Origin: Stropharia rugosoannulata
Lineage: Eukaryota > Basidiomycota > Agaricomycetes > Agaricales > Strophariaceae
Assembly (NCBI GenBank): GCA_028532985.1
Contig: JANCIK010000010.1
Span: 806,001-870,000 of the forward strand
DNA length: 64,000 nt
Reading direction: 5' to 3'
A program made the translations under genes and the position numbers. The notes under the pieces are model-generated. The model did no database searches, was not told the DNA's origin, and saw only the letters and a list, made by a program, of their open reading frames with translations. Positions within the stretch are counted from its first letter, which is position 1; each line of letters opens with the position of its first letter. This document shows positions 30,680 to 42,084 of the stretch, in pieces.

Positions 30680-32300
30680 CAACTCAGAGAGCATAGGCGG
30701 ATTAGAGCCGCTCGAATCGTGCCCTGGCGTGTAGGCATGTATAGACATATATAGACAAATGAACGAGAAATAGGGAGGCCTGACCACGAGGCGAAGCGGC
30801 TACCGAGCCAATCTAACATGTATGCGACGCCAAGAGCGCGCCACATTCGCCAGTGTCGCGTCTTCACGAGGAGAGAAGGAAAGGACGACGGAGACCTGCG
30901 AGAACAGGAGATGCGTAGGGAGAGACTATACGGGAGAGAAGGACCGATTAGGGAAAATGGGGTAGATGCACCCCACTTCGTAGTTCGGGTGGTAGACGTG
31001 CGGTCCAGGAATCTATATCAGAGCAGGCTTCAGGAGACAGTGAGAGATGTAGTGCGGCATGGACGCAAAAGCGAACGCGAACTCTGATGCAGGGGTAGCC
31101 GTAGAGACGAGCATGCAGAATACGTCCATGGTAGAGCGGGAAGAACGTGGAGGAAGCGAGCTTTCGTGCGGACTCGGACGCTGGTATGGTGCGTGGGCAG
31201 TTCCAGGCTCGAGATCGTGGCGTACGTCTGGACACAGTGAGTGGGGTAGTCACGGCGGGGGTTATGCACGCAAATGGACGGGCTTCAGGGCGAAGGCGCT
31301 AGAGCAAGTCCATGATCTCGTTTTTCTTGCTGCTCGTCGTATACCCATGTCCGGAAATCTTTAGGCAAATAACAGATAAGTGCGGGAGCCTTACTATGAG
31401 ATGAAGCGGCTAACCGGGTGCGCAGGCAAAAGTTCAAGAGCGCGCTGTATACGCCAATGTCACGAAGAAGGAGAGGAGAGCGAGGCAACGTGCAAAGATG
31501 GCGGGGGTCTCGTTCATATTTACATGCATCCTGCGTGCAGCATGTGGTCTGTGATAGGTCGCGCAACGTGAGTTATGCAGAATCCGAGTCAGAGCTGGGA
31601 TACGGTCAAGAACCAAGACCACCAGGACGCGCTATATACTCGAGAGTTAAGTTATCCCAACGGGGATAGAAGAAACCGCCACGCGACCGTGACGCGCATA
31701 CTCTTTGAAGTTGACTGTATCTTGAGCTGGAAAGGGGGCCCATAAGTCCACGAGACGTAGGGAGAACGATTACAAAGGGAAGTAGATACACTTCTTGCAG
31801 GCTTCGCAGGTGGCCGTGGCTAGGGTGGTGTATGCGCGGTGCCGAGCGCGAGATAGTCGCATACTTCTAGACGGGATGAGAGGCTTGGTCGCGGCAGGGG
31901 GTATGCACACGAACGGACCGGATTCAGGCAGTGAGCCTCGCTACTAGAAGAAGCGGCTAGTCAAGGGAACAGAAGAGGGCAACTAAGAGCGGTGTATATG
32001 GCATTGTCGCGCCTTCACGGGGAGAAAAGGAGGGGACGACGGAGACGTTCGAGACGAGTGGATGTGTTGGTAGAGATTAGACGGCATGGAAGGGATGTTG
32101 GGAAAGGCGTTCATGCTGACTTGGTACATGACTAGGCGTGGAAGGTCCCGGACTCGGGACTGCAGGGGGCATGTTTCAGAACAGGGTGAGGAACGCGAGG
32201 TAGGGCGGGAACACGATCACATTGCACTAAGATGCAGCGAACGAGGCAGAGTCCAAGGGCTAGGAGCAGAGCGAACGGCCGCGCGGCGTCTACTCAGCTG
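30680..32300 (+). repeat. Degenerate tandem repeat of roughly 0.6 kb
   Basis: A purine-rich block built around GAAGCGGCTA followed by a CGCCA(A/G)TGTC-like stretch recurs near 30,785, 31,395 and 31,950. Related blocks lie at about 57,288-57,430 (same strand) and 53,960-54,100 (opposite strand). The copies are diverged and no frame is shared, so this is probably decayed mobile or duplicated DNA. Confidence 0.5.
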
Positions 32301-32369
32301 TTTCAAGCATATGCATGGCTTTATCTTCAGAAGAATAACGGAAAGTATGAGTATGAGATCTGGCATTTA

Positions 32370-32820
32370 GGTACTAGGTGTATGCATGCTTACCGTCATG
32401 GAACTTGGAAGCCTGTGCTTAATCTCAGGCTATGCTTACTAGGCATACTACTACTACCTATTCACGCATGTGCTGTGTGTTTTCAGCGTTGTGTGCAAGT
32501 TGTATGGCATGAATCCGGTCCCATCCGGTTGGTGCATCGTGATTCATTGGGGAGACGTCAAGGAGACGTCGTAGTTGCGTTACAGCGGAAGCACAACGGT
32601 GGAAGACAAGTGGAAGACGGCCGCAATTGCTTATGTCATCAGTTGGCACCATCGAGGATTCCAAACAACGCGACGCGTGTTCTTGGTATTCCGAGCTGTT
32701 CACTGCGTCCACGTCTTGCTATGCCCGTCCTTCTTGCTTCTTGCTTGAACGTACCATTGTCTATGGTACACGTCCCCTGCGTCGATGTTCCCTGAAGACG
32801 TGTCCCTTTATCCCATAATG
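32370..32820 (+). repeat. Dispersed repeat R1, copy 1
   Basis: Contains GGTGTATGCATGCTTACC...CTAGGCAT and then a TTATGTCAT...CCAAACAACGCG block. The same order of blocks is seen near 34,030-34,440, 50,090-50,530 and 57,630-57,950, and reversed near 53,430-53,600 and 55,880-55,960. No coding function is apparent. Confidence 0.55.
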
Positions 32821-34029
32821 GATGTTCTCCGGCGCGCGGCCCTGCTTCGGAGTCAGAGTCAAAGGTAGTAATGGACCCCTCGGGAACGCTGCTCACTGTA
32901 TGCTGTTTCGGAGTTGCTGTCCTGCATCTCCCTCGGCCCGTCGTCCACCTCGCTCTCCTCTGCCTACGTCACGAGTGTCCCATAGGCCCATACTCCAGTT
33001 CTCGCCCGTACTTGCTTACAGTTAGGCCTGCAGCTTACAACACCACCTGCGCACATATCCCATCCCTCTTCAGTTCCCCATACTCACATAGGCCGTCCCG
33101 CCAAATCCCGCATCTCGTCATGTCACGTCCGCAGAACTCTCGCCCATGTGCGCTCCGGTCATCACCTGGCCCTGCCCATACTTCCGGACCCATGTGCCCC
33201 GCCTGGTTGCAGCATCTCTGTGCTTTCTGTAGCCTCCCCCATGTTCCTGTCTCATATTGCATGATGGCCCGCACCGTCTCCCGCACTGAGCGTAGGCACA
33301 AGCGCCTAGCTCTGTCTTCTCACAGACCGCACCTGTGTCGCTTCTCCCCCGGCCGCCCGTCCCCGCTTAGTACCACGCACCTAGTCCTGCATGGCATGTC
33401 TCATCAGTGTCACCTTCCGACAGCCCGTATCACTTAAGTGCCCCCTGCTGCTCGTACCACTACATGAGGCCCCCTGCCCCGCCCGTGCATCTCCACTGCG
33501 ACTCCTTCCCGATCTGTCCTGCTCCTTCCGTGCCCTTCGCTCGACAGCTCCCGCTTCACCCGCTTCCTGCACGGGCGTGCACCCACCAGGCCCATACACC
33601 CCACTGCATGTAGCATGCACGTTATTCATCCACATCGCGCCTGCTCGTTGTGCCCCGCCCACAACTGCGTTCAAAAGAGTGGGTTAATGCCCGCCCCGTC
33701 CCGCTGAGGTCCTGTTGTCGCTCATGTGTTTCATGCTTCACGCCTACCCCCGTCCATTCCCTATAGCACCCCTCTCGCATCTTACAGCTCCCCAAGCTGT
33801 GCCCATTCGCCTCCTATCCCATATCCCAGCATGTTACTCACGCCCCAATCACTTGAGGGCCCACTACCTTCTATCGCCCATTCATCCGTCTAACGCAGAA
33901 GTAAGGTCCTGTATTGCTGTGAACTCAAATGCGGGGACGGAGACAGAACCGGATGGAGAATGCGACCACAGAGTTGTTCAATGCATGGCTTTATCTTCGG
34001 AAGCGGGACAGAGAGGATTGGTATGAGAT

Positions 34030-34440
34030 CTGACATTGGTAGAGGTAGTAGGATGCATGCTTACCATCATATTCATGGAAGCCTGCCTGTGCCCAGTACT
34101 AGGCATTCTACTACTAGTACTACCTATTCACATGTGTGTGGGCGTGTTTTCAGCCTTGTATGGCGCGAATTCAGACATGTCCGGTTGGTGGATGATGATT
34201 GTTGGGGAGACGTTGTAGTGAGGGCAAAGTGGAAGAGTTGGGAAGAGGGGAGCGTACGCCGGGCCGCGCTTATGTCATTACTTGACACTGTCGGGCATTC
34301 CAAACAACGCGTGCGCGTATTCTTGGCGTTCATTGGTCCTTCATCTCTCTATGAGCCCTGGTTCTCTATGCCCGTCCTTTCTGGTTCTTCCTTGGACTGC
34401 ACCACTGTCTAGAGTACGTGTCTCGTCCCTTCTCGGATGC
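34030..34440 (+). repeat. Dispersed repeat R1, copy 2
   Basis: GGATGCATGCTTACCATC...CTAGGCATTC, then TTATGTCATTACTTGACACTG and CATTCCAAACAACGCG, in the same order as copy 1, about 1.65 kb away. Confidence 0.55.
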
Positions 34441-36219
34441 TCGGTGTCTATTTGCATCTAGTCGTGAATACTTATAAATGCTTGCTCCCCGGAGCGCGGA
34501 CCTGGGCATGCTGTGTGCTCGGAGATTATACCATCCTAGACCTCCGAGGCTTGTGCCTTCCCCCTTATCCCCGTCCAATAGGCACGTGTATGCCCGGTAC
34601 GCTCCGCTTCATCAGCCTTGTTCTAGACCCCCGTTCTCGCCTGTACGTGCTTACTGCCGTCCGCAGGACCTGTGCTCCGAGTACCGCCACTGCACCTCTA
34701 TCTCGACGCTCGCCTCAAAGCAGATCCCTTCTTATTTACGATCCCCCCCGCCCTCCGACGCTCAGCACCGTGCGGCCCTGCCTCACTGTTGCTGTGAGCC
34801 TGTCTGTACCCCTCCCACGCACACCGGCTGAACATAGTAGATGAACGTATAGTTACATGTACATGAGGCCCCAGTGAATGTTCTACCCTCTACCGACGAC
34901 CCTGCGCACCATATCCTGCGGCTGAATCCATGCCCCTGCTCGGGTTGCATCGCAGTCCCCTATGCTTGCCCATCCCGCCCTGCATCGTCCAACACGCTTG
35001 CGCACCCGTGCATATCACAAACCGAGCTACCTGAGCCACCAATTCCCCGTGCCCCACCCACGTGTACAACCGTACACCACCAAAAGCCGAATACTATGTT
35101 CAACACCCTTATCAACACAGGCCGTGTCCTCCCCTCCAAGTCCCTCCGCTCTGCGCATCGGCGACCATCTTCTATTCAATGCGGCACCGTGACCCCGCGA
35201 CGAAATTGGGCAGGACCGCAGGCACGGAATATCTTGATGACGGCTCACAGGTGCTGGACGTGTGCCCGCCCCTCCGTGCTCTGACAATTCCCGTATCTTC
35301 GCTGCGACATGCTGCGATTATAAAGTCAGAATTTCTAGTTCTTCACCGCGACATCGCCAACTGTCTCCATGGCCGAGCCCATTCAAGGTAACACCATCTT
35401 CGTGGATGCTGTCCATAGTTATCTATAACGTATCATGTCCCAGACACACAAAGGGGTTACTTTCAAGTAGAACTTCCCCTCTAAATGGTAATACATATAG
35501 TAGGAAAAGTAGCTGGCACAAGTTTGGGCAGTTTGCCGGCCACATCAATGTGACCCGCTAAGAGTGACTTTCAGAGGGATAGTTGATAAATGAGCAGTTC
35601 GTGAGTCAGTCTTTCGTAGCGCACACCTAGAACTTTTCTTCGAGCCTTGTGCAAGTACCAAAGCAGCGTGAGAACCTGTCCGGAACATGACAGCTACTCG
35701 TGGAGAGTTAGGCACAAACAGAAGCTGCGGTACCGTGTAACATTAAGGGTAGAACAGAACACATTGACATCATCAAGTGGAACTGCCCGAACTAACGTTG
35801 AACAGCATATATAATAACACTAGACTACTTCCAATCCGCCGTGGGTCTGCTTGCCCTTGCCTCCGTAGAAATTAGTCGTATGTTATATATTTAGCAGTGA
35901 GAATCTGAGATACGAATAGACTGACCAAGACGATTTGTATGGCTTTTGATTGCTCAAACGGAGCAAGAAAGTGAACGCCATACCCATCACAATCCCAGAA
36001 TCAATTACAACTTAAAATCCGTACTCGTTCCTGCAAATCACTCACAAGAATAACAACGACTATTGAAATATAGATTTGTTTTACAAAATAGCATGCCAGT
36101 ATATACCGTTTCAGCATAAGACCCCGAGAAGCCTACTACGGGTATACTAGTTGAGAGAAAGGACATTATACATCTTTGCACGCTTAGCTCGAATCCAGAA
36201 CTCAGAAATACACCGACTA

Positions 36220-36441
36220 TCAATTGATGATAATAGGCTGGCCTGGGATAGCAAGGACAACTTCAAGGGGCGCTCCTCCGGCTGGGTTCCCCGCAATGGA
36301 AGCAACCTGCCAGTTGTTCCTTTGCCACACGTCAGCGCCGCCTGCGGGGACCACGAAGAAGCCAGCAGCGCCGATATCGTTGATGTTGGTGATAGAGACA
36401 TTGACATCCGCAGCGGTGTTGTTTATAACGTTAACGTTCAT
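36220..36441 (-). CDS. Small conserved protein, 73 aa (left copy)
   Basis: The ORF MNVNVINNTAADVNVSITNI to AIPGQPIIIN aligns end to end with the 72-aa ORF at 51,762-51,980. There are about a dozen and a half amino-acid differences, one length change at the N-terminus, and no stop or frameshift. The pattern of alternating hydrophobic residues suggests an all-beta fold. There is no Cys, no signal peptide and no membrane segment. Upstream, an intron-like CAG acceptor occurs before the ATG, so a 5' UTR intron is possible. I do not recognise the family. Confidence 0.6.
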   Translation of the reverse strand: MNVNVINNTAADVNVSITNINDIGAAGFFVVPAGGADVWQRNNWQVASIAGNPAGGAPLEVVLAIPGQPIIIN

Positions 36442-36532
36442 GGTTTATATGTCTGAAGGTCAAGTGAACTTTACAATCTGTATACATCGTCAACAGGTAA
36501 TAGTGGTAGTACTCACTGTGATACAAGTCAAT

Positions 36533-36736
36533 TTATCGGGTGGGGTGCACTGTGTGATGAGTGAGATGGCGTATTGTATCAGAGCAGGGGTGAAGGTCGC
36601 TTACAGTTGTTCGTCCTCTGAAGCACTGGATGAGGTCCTTGACGATTTTCAAGACATTATATACATCCCAGCACACGTATGTAAATTTTATTATTATCTT
36701 TGCTGTTTTACGTGTTGTACCGAATAGTACATGCAT
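36533..36736 (-). other. Conserved upstream frame of the small-protein gene (67 codons)
   Basis: This frame recurs at 51,467-51,670 with only two residue changes. It ends 91 bp before the small-protein ATG and contains GTAAGC, a possible donor, after a helical stretch (NVLKIVKDLIQCF). It may be a 5' exon, a uORF-bearing leader, or merely conserved by recent duplication. I could not find a splice that joins it in frame to the small protein. Confidence 0.25.
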
Positions 36737-37887
36737 GTAGAATCATGCCATAGAGTGACGTTCTATGACTTGCCTGATGTATTCCTCATCAGGTCACATC
36801 GTTCACTTGCCCCAGTAATGCGGCGGAAAGCCAGAATTTTACTGTTACTCTTCTGTCGAGGTTAGAGATCTGTAAATGAACAAAGTATCCCCATGTTAAT
36901 CTCTAATATTATTCTTTGAGCAACTGTCAACGTAGATGGCTAGACTACTCATCCCAGTCTGACTTGGACATCACCTACGTACAAGGTCATGAAGAGAAAA
37001 GGTCGACATGATTAACAAAACGGTTAGCTCCGAAGCCAAACAGTATCAGCACATTACATATTGTATTCTGATCAATTCATGTATTTTTCACGGAAGCTGT
37101 TATGCGCCGAGTACTAACTGGACTGAATTGCTTGAATGAATGGAAGTATCACACACTCTCTGGTCTTGTTCAATAGAACAAATAGTTGCATCGATTTTCA
37201 AATACAAGTGGCGCTGCTTCTTGTCATCTGAGCATCTTCTACCCGGGCGTTGAACCTCACGAAATTTAATATCAAGACAAGATTGTTCAACTGTTTCTTA
37301 TTGTATCGATGCGAGTAAGTCCCGCCGCAATACACTTTTTCTGGCAGAAGGTGGAGTGGAATATTCCAGTCTTTCATATTATGATTACGATACCTATTGC
37401 AGGATGTAGTAAGCAAACACTTTCATCTTACCAAACATTTGTTCATAAGGCAGGGGGTGCGGTCGTATACTAGTCCAAGGATCTGATTAGCATTGTGGGA
37501 AATTCACAGTTCAATATCACTTAATAAGCTATGTTTATATGAGTGGCTTATTAAAACCATGTACGGTTGTCGAGCAGGGCCTGGTCTATTCGTTCGTTGC
37601 GTAGCTCGGGTACATGAAGACTGAAAATGTTTCAAGGCGTGCGTCCCAGGTAGTGTCGCCACACTGCGGCCTATGAGACGGTCCAGCGAACGGCCCCATG
37701 TGTACGAATGAGTCGACTCCAGCGAACTCGCCCAATCTCCCAACTTCACATTCCAAATTGGGAAAGCGCCGAGATGTCCAAAACGCCGAGTGTGTCTTAC
37801 TACAATTATATTATATTAGATGTTGTATGTAGTATATTCATGCACTAGTACTAGTATGATCAATAAATGCTTGACCATTGGAAGCGT

Positions 37888-38210
37888 GAATACTCGGCCA
37901 TAGCAAGTTTACATACTCGGCCATAGAAAGCATATATACTCGGCCATAAATGTGTAGATACTTGGCTATAAAAGTGCAGAAACTCGACCATAAAATCATA
38001 AATGCTCATCTACAAAATGCATGAATACTCGGCGATAAATAGTGTAAATACTCGGCCATAAATATGTAGTAGATACTCGGCCATAAAAGTTTAGATACTC
38101 ATTTACAAAATAAATAAATACTCGGCTATAAAATGCATAAATACTCGGCCATAAAGATTGTAGATATTCGACCATAGAATGGATGGGTACTCGGCCATAA
38201 ATATGTAGAT
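37888..38210. repeat. Minisatellite, left part, interrupted by chromovirus
   Basis: More than ten degenerate copies of a unit of about 20-30 bp, consensus near ATACTCGGCCATAAA plus a short variable tail (TGTAGAT, TGCATAA). It stops abruptly at the chromovirus LTR and resumes on the other side at 46,419. Units are direct repeats of uneven spacing without conserved spacers, so this is not a CRISPR array. Confidence 0.9.
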
Positions 38211-38536
38211 TGTAAGCCCGCCGTAGCGAAGCTCACAACCGCGCGCTAATGCGCTGACACTCACCCCTAAGCATCTATCCTTTTCCGTACTCATACACAC
38301 AACGCGTACACAACGCACTCGACACCATGCCCTTTTCTTATATCACATGACAACCAGTACTTAGGCGCGCACCCAGATACTCGAAGGCCAACTTACCTTC
38401 GAATATCTAGGTGCGCCATACACAGTAGAATATTCTCAGATGTACGAACTTACCTTCGAATATCTAGACTTGATCCTCTCATTATCATCTGACCGCTAAA
38501 CGTAGTGAGGCTGCCCCCAACAGGGACAGCCTTTCA
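38211..38536 (+). repeat. 5' LTR of chromovirus
   Basis: 326 bp, preceded by TAGAT. It contains an internal inverted motif around ATACTCGAAGG / CCTTCGAATATCT. No TGG-type primer site follows; the next bases are a T-run, so priming may be non-canonical or the site is decayed. Confidence 0.93.
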
Positions 38537-38629
38537 CTTTTTTTTTGAGATCGATACAAGACAAAATCACACCACCCTCACACAACATCATCCACCCGTA
38601 ATCTCTTCCATCCATCCCAACCTCACCTC

Positions 38630-39697
38630 ATGTCGAGACGTCAGCCCTCGGAAGCGTCGCCAGCAGTAACCCGTGCCCGACAACATCGGATGCCAGGCGG
38701 CGCTAGCCCCGAGCACAGCGAAGGAACCGACGAGGGAGATGTCACACGAGACGAGTTGCCTTTGGGAGAGTTGGAGCTGCTACTCCTACCCGAGACAAAT
38801 GACGAGTCTGAAACCACACCATATCCCTCCCCAGTCGAGCCAGACACCGAACCATCACCTGCCTCATCCCAGATCTCTCTGCTTAACCATCATCAGCCAA
38901 GCGAAAGTCCACGGTCGCTTAACTCGCCTAACTCGCCATCACCAACCGCATCAACCGTGAGTGACCGGACATCTTCTTCCAGCGACGCAGATCCCTACGG
39001 GCGCCAATTCACCCACACAGGCTCCAACATGCAGCCCGGACCCAACGGAGAAGCTCAGATTGCGGGACTCTCGAGAGCAAAGGAATGCCCTGTCCTCGGA
39101 CCGGGGAAGATGACTCCAGAACTCGTCTACCAGTGGCACCGGTTGGTACGCCGCTACCAACTCCTCAACAAGCTAGACGACACCGAGACTATCCGCCATG
39201 TTGGGGGAAGTGTCCAGGAACCCCGTCTCACTCGCTGGTGGGACGCCAAACACAAGGCTCTGGTGGCTGGCACAGTCGACAACTACCTCAAGGAGTTCAC
39301 CAAGGAGGCGCTGCCGGCACGCTGGGGAAACCGAATTCAGGACCAGGTCAACTCGGCACTGCAGGGCGACAAGGAGTTCAACACGTGGAGATACGAAATT
39401 CAGAACTTGAATGCCATGCTGGAAATGGACGAGAAAATCCCTCCGCTAACGGATACCGAGCTCCGTTCCCAGCTCAAGGCACATATCAGCACCGACTTGC
39501 GTGACTATATCCAAGCCGCAGGCCTCGATCGAGTAGAGGACTTTGAAGAATGGGCCCAGGCAGTTGCGGAGAAAGACGAGAGCCTTCGTGCTGAAAAGGA
39601 GCGCAATAGGAAGGCAGCACGTCAGGCATACGCTGAGTGGTCTGGATCAGGAAAAAAGAGCATCACGAAAAAGACTTTTGATCGGAGGGCACTTTAG
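38630..39697 (+). CDS. gag: Chromovirus Gag, N-terminal part (355 codons before inserted stop)
   Basis: The ATG at 38,630 is 93 bp after the LTR. The N-terminal 150 residues are Ser/Pro-rich and disordered. The rest is a capsid-like helical domain (ARWGNRIQDQVNSALQ; ELRSQLKAHISTDLRDYIQAAG) of the retrotransposon Gag type. The ORF ends in sequence that belongs to the following insertion (after about AEWSGSGKK), so the last dozen or so residues and the TAG are not native. The zinc knuckle of this Gag is found 2.4 kb downstream at about 42,220-42,270, in the same phase. Confidence 0.88.
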   Translation: MSRRQPSEASPAVTRARQHRMPGGASPEHSEGTDEGDVTRDELPLGELELLLLPETNDESETTPYPSPVEPDTEPSPASSQISLLNHHQPSESPRSLNSPNSPSPTASTVSDRTSSSSDADPYGRQFTHTGSNMQPGPNGEAQIAGLSRAKECPVLGPGKMTPELVYQWHRLVRRYQLLNKLDDTETIRHVGGSVQEPRLTRWWDAKHKALVAGTVDNYLKEFTKEALPARWGNRIQDQVNSALQGDKEFNTWRYEIQNLNAMLEMDEKIPPLTDTELRSQLKAHISTDLRDYIQAAGLDRVEDFEEWAQAVAEKDESLRAEKERNRKAARQAYAEWSGSGKKSITKKTFDRRAL

Positions 39698-42075
39698 GAA
39701 AGTGCGATCAGATCATCAATTGATGGGGCCTTTAACTACTTTAGGATGTCATGAGATGCCTTGGCATGTCCTGGCATGCCCTGGCATGCTTTGAATTTCC
39801 ATGCAACATGGGGAAATAAAGCCAGCTTGAACGACTTTTCCCACCTTCATTGTTGATTTTCAAACATTAAAATTATACACATTATGTGGGTGACATGCCC
39901 ATTTAAGTACTTCAAATAGTGCGATAATTTGATTATGTAAGCCTATCCAATATCACACTAAGTCGACTAAGTCCTCTAAGTTCACTTGCACTTCACTCTT
40001 GTCTTCCCCACCCCCCTCACCCAACTTTACTTGTATGCTTGGGCTTCACTCTACTCAGGCAGTTTTGATGGCTGCTACCTTGTTGGATCCTGACCTGGGC
40101 TTAGGGCAGACAAGGATGGATCATGGAATGGGCCTGTTCCAATAGAGATTGCTGTATATCGTCGGAACGGTGAACCGCATTATAAAGCGGTTTTTTGGTA
40201 CATTTTTAGCTCGTCTATACGTTTCTAACGCACCCAAGAACACTCCAAACGAACCAGTATTCGACGTGCAAACTTAACACCATCTGGAGACCCCTATTGG
40301 TACAGTTCACCATTTCCCTTCTCATCCGTTTATTCCGAGCCTTCGGTCGCCCCAGATTCAGAATGTGGGCAATTATGCGATTCTAACGAGCTCAATACCA
40401 ATGGATTTGGTCGCCTGGAAGGCGAGAACCGGCTATGTTACCCTCCTTCCCCCAATTTCCGATGTTTTATTGATTTTAAAGGTATGTGTTGGGTTTATTG
40501 TGTCATTCTTTTCACATATGAGCTCCTGAAGATTAGAGGATTCCATCGAGTGCTTGAACGTTCGATTCCGACGCCTGGAAGCCATACAACTGTGATGTGC
40601 TCCTCCTGCCCCTGGACTTCCTCTGCTTGAAAGTGCCATAACTTCGGATCCTGTCCACCTTCACTCCTAATTTCTTTTGCACCTTCAAGACCATCTTAGT
40701 CCTCTGCAAACCGTCTCGAAGATCATGCCAAATCATCCAGTACTTGCCAAGTATCATCTTATAGGTGTCAAGTCCCCCTAGGACACATTTTCCCTCATAT
40801 ATCTGTCAATACCCGGCCAAACAGTATGATCTTTGCATTTCCTGGTTCGTCTCATTAATACCTATCGAACAGTACCATTAATTGCGCGATTTGACAAGCT
40901 TGAGGGCGATCTCACTCTGTGTGTCCTCCTACCCCTAGGTGGGACAAATTAATTCATAGGTGCGCTTCTAGATGTCCTGAGTGTCTCAAACTTTGGGAAA
41001 ACTTACTAAACTACATAAGGTACCCTTTCCTGTGACGGATTAATTTTTGGGGCCACCAAGCGTCCTTCATCTCAAGTTGCTAGTCAACTTCGGAGTTTTG
41101 GAGTATTTCTTTGATTCTGACATAGGTTCGTCTCCAATCTCCTTAATTCTTTCTATGATGAACTCACCTTGATTGTAGCTTTCTAACGAGCCCTTAAACG
41201 CTATATATTGTTGCTTGGAATCCAAAAATCCGCCATGTGCTCCTCCTCCCCCTCCCTCCTCCAGGTAAAGTACTTCATATCTTGGGTTCCTGTTTGTATT
41301 TTTGGCTAATTCTTTTTGGAGTCTCTTACTATAGATATGTATTGACTAATCGACCAGTTTACGGCGTCCGATATGCCCTCAATATCCGATGTCCTTAATG
41401 ACCATATAACTACTATTGCAGACTTAAATATCATCTCCCTCCTTTAATTTTCAACAAAGGCTTTCGAAATTTGGCATGTTCATTCACCATTTATGTTGGG
41501 TCTGAACACGTTCCTTACACAAATTTTGAGACTCCTGGATGCCTGTGAGTAGCCATGTCCTCCTCCATCTCCCTGTCTTGGACTAATTTTGCTCTAAGTC
41601 AGGAACAACTTCTTCAATTGCGTCGCGGTTTTTTTCAGCTTCTTCGCGTTAATTCAGGCTTTCTAACGAGCCCCCGAACACGTTATTCCAAGCAGAATTA
41701 CCATCTTCATAAGCGCCCTATCACTGTGTTGTATTATATGTATCTACATGAATACTGTATTATCTAGTCTAGTTAGAGTCAATATATAACTTGTTTTTTA
41801 TAAGAAGTTTGAATAGTACTTGTTAAATGGCATTATATATAAACATCTTTGAATGATACAAGGCCCATCTGGTGGATCCTAGGATGCCTTGAGCTGCCCT
41901 GGATTGCCTTGGGAAAGTTGTACCTGGTAGTTTGCAGAGGGACCTTGCCCTGAGTGCACCTAAGGGCCCTGGCTGCTTTGCATGCCCTGGCTGCCTTAGG
42001 ATCTCTAAGGCTGTGCCAGGGAGATACAAAGCCCCTGGGGACAAAAGTCATTTTCCTGATGAGGTCACTCATGGA
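39670..42075. mobile_element. Unclassified insertion of about 2.4 kb between chromovirus gag and pol
   Basis: It interrupts one reading frame that resumes in the same phase. Ends are approximate. Near the left end GACTTTTGATCGGAGGG and, reversed, near the right end GACTTTTGTCCCCAGGGG could be imperfect terminal inverted repeats. Subterminal CCCTGGCATG / CCCTGGCTG repeats occur at 39,755-39,790 and 41,890-42,000. It has no convincing ORF. It looks like a non-autonomous DNA element, but I could not fix a target duplication. Confidence 0.55.
40220..41700 (+). repeat. Degenerate tandem repeat inside the 2.4-kb insertion, spacing about 320 bp
   Basis: A TGCTCCTCCT-like block lies near 40,600, 40,922, 41,238 and 41,557, i.e. 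steps of about 316-322 bp. A second block, TTCTAACG(A/C), occurs at 40,222, 40,381, 41,181 and 41,661, steps that are near multiples of 160 bp. This suggests an ancestral unit of about 160 or 320 bp. Confidence 0.6.
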
Positions 42076-42084
42076 AAGGCTTGG

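Larger units (their letters stand above)
32640..37548 (+). repeat. Large inverted repeat, left arm
   Basis: Matches the reverse complement of about 50,655-55,945. The inner 2.4 kb (35,130-37,548) is highly similar to 50,655-53,065; the edge at GTTTATATGAGTGGCT is sharp. Further out, homology is patchy but collinear: 33,390-33,480 against 55,240-55,320, 33,110-33,190 against 55,560-55,670, and 32,900-32,970 against 55,790-55,860. The outer part is pyrimidine-rich on this strand and purine-rich in the partner, as expected for inverted copies. Confidence 0.8.

Noticed and set aside
37888..38210. Possible CRISPR array (regularly repeated CTCGGCCATAAA)
   Set aside because: Repeats are degenerate, spacing is uneven, spacers are near-copies of one another, there are no cas genes, and the genome is fungal. 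It is a minisatellite.
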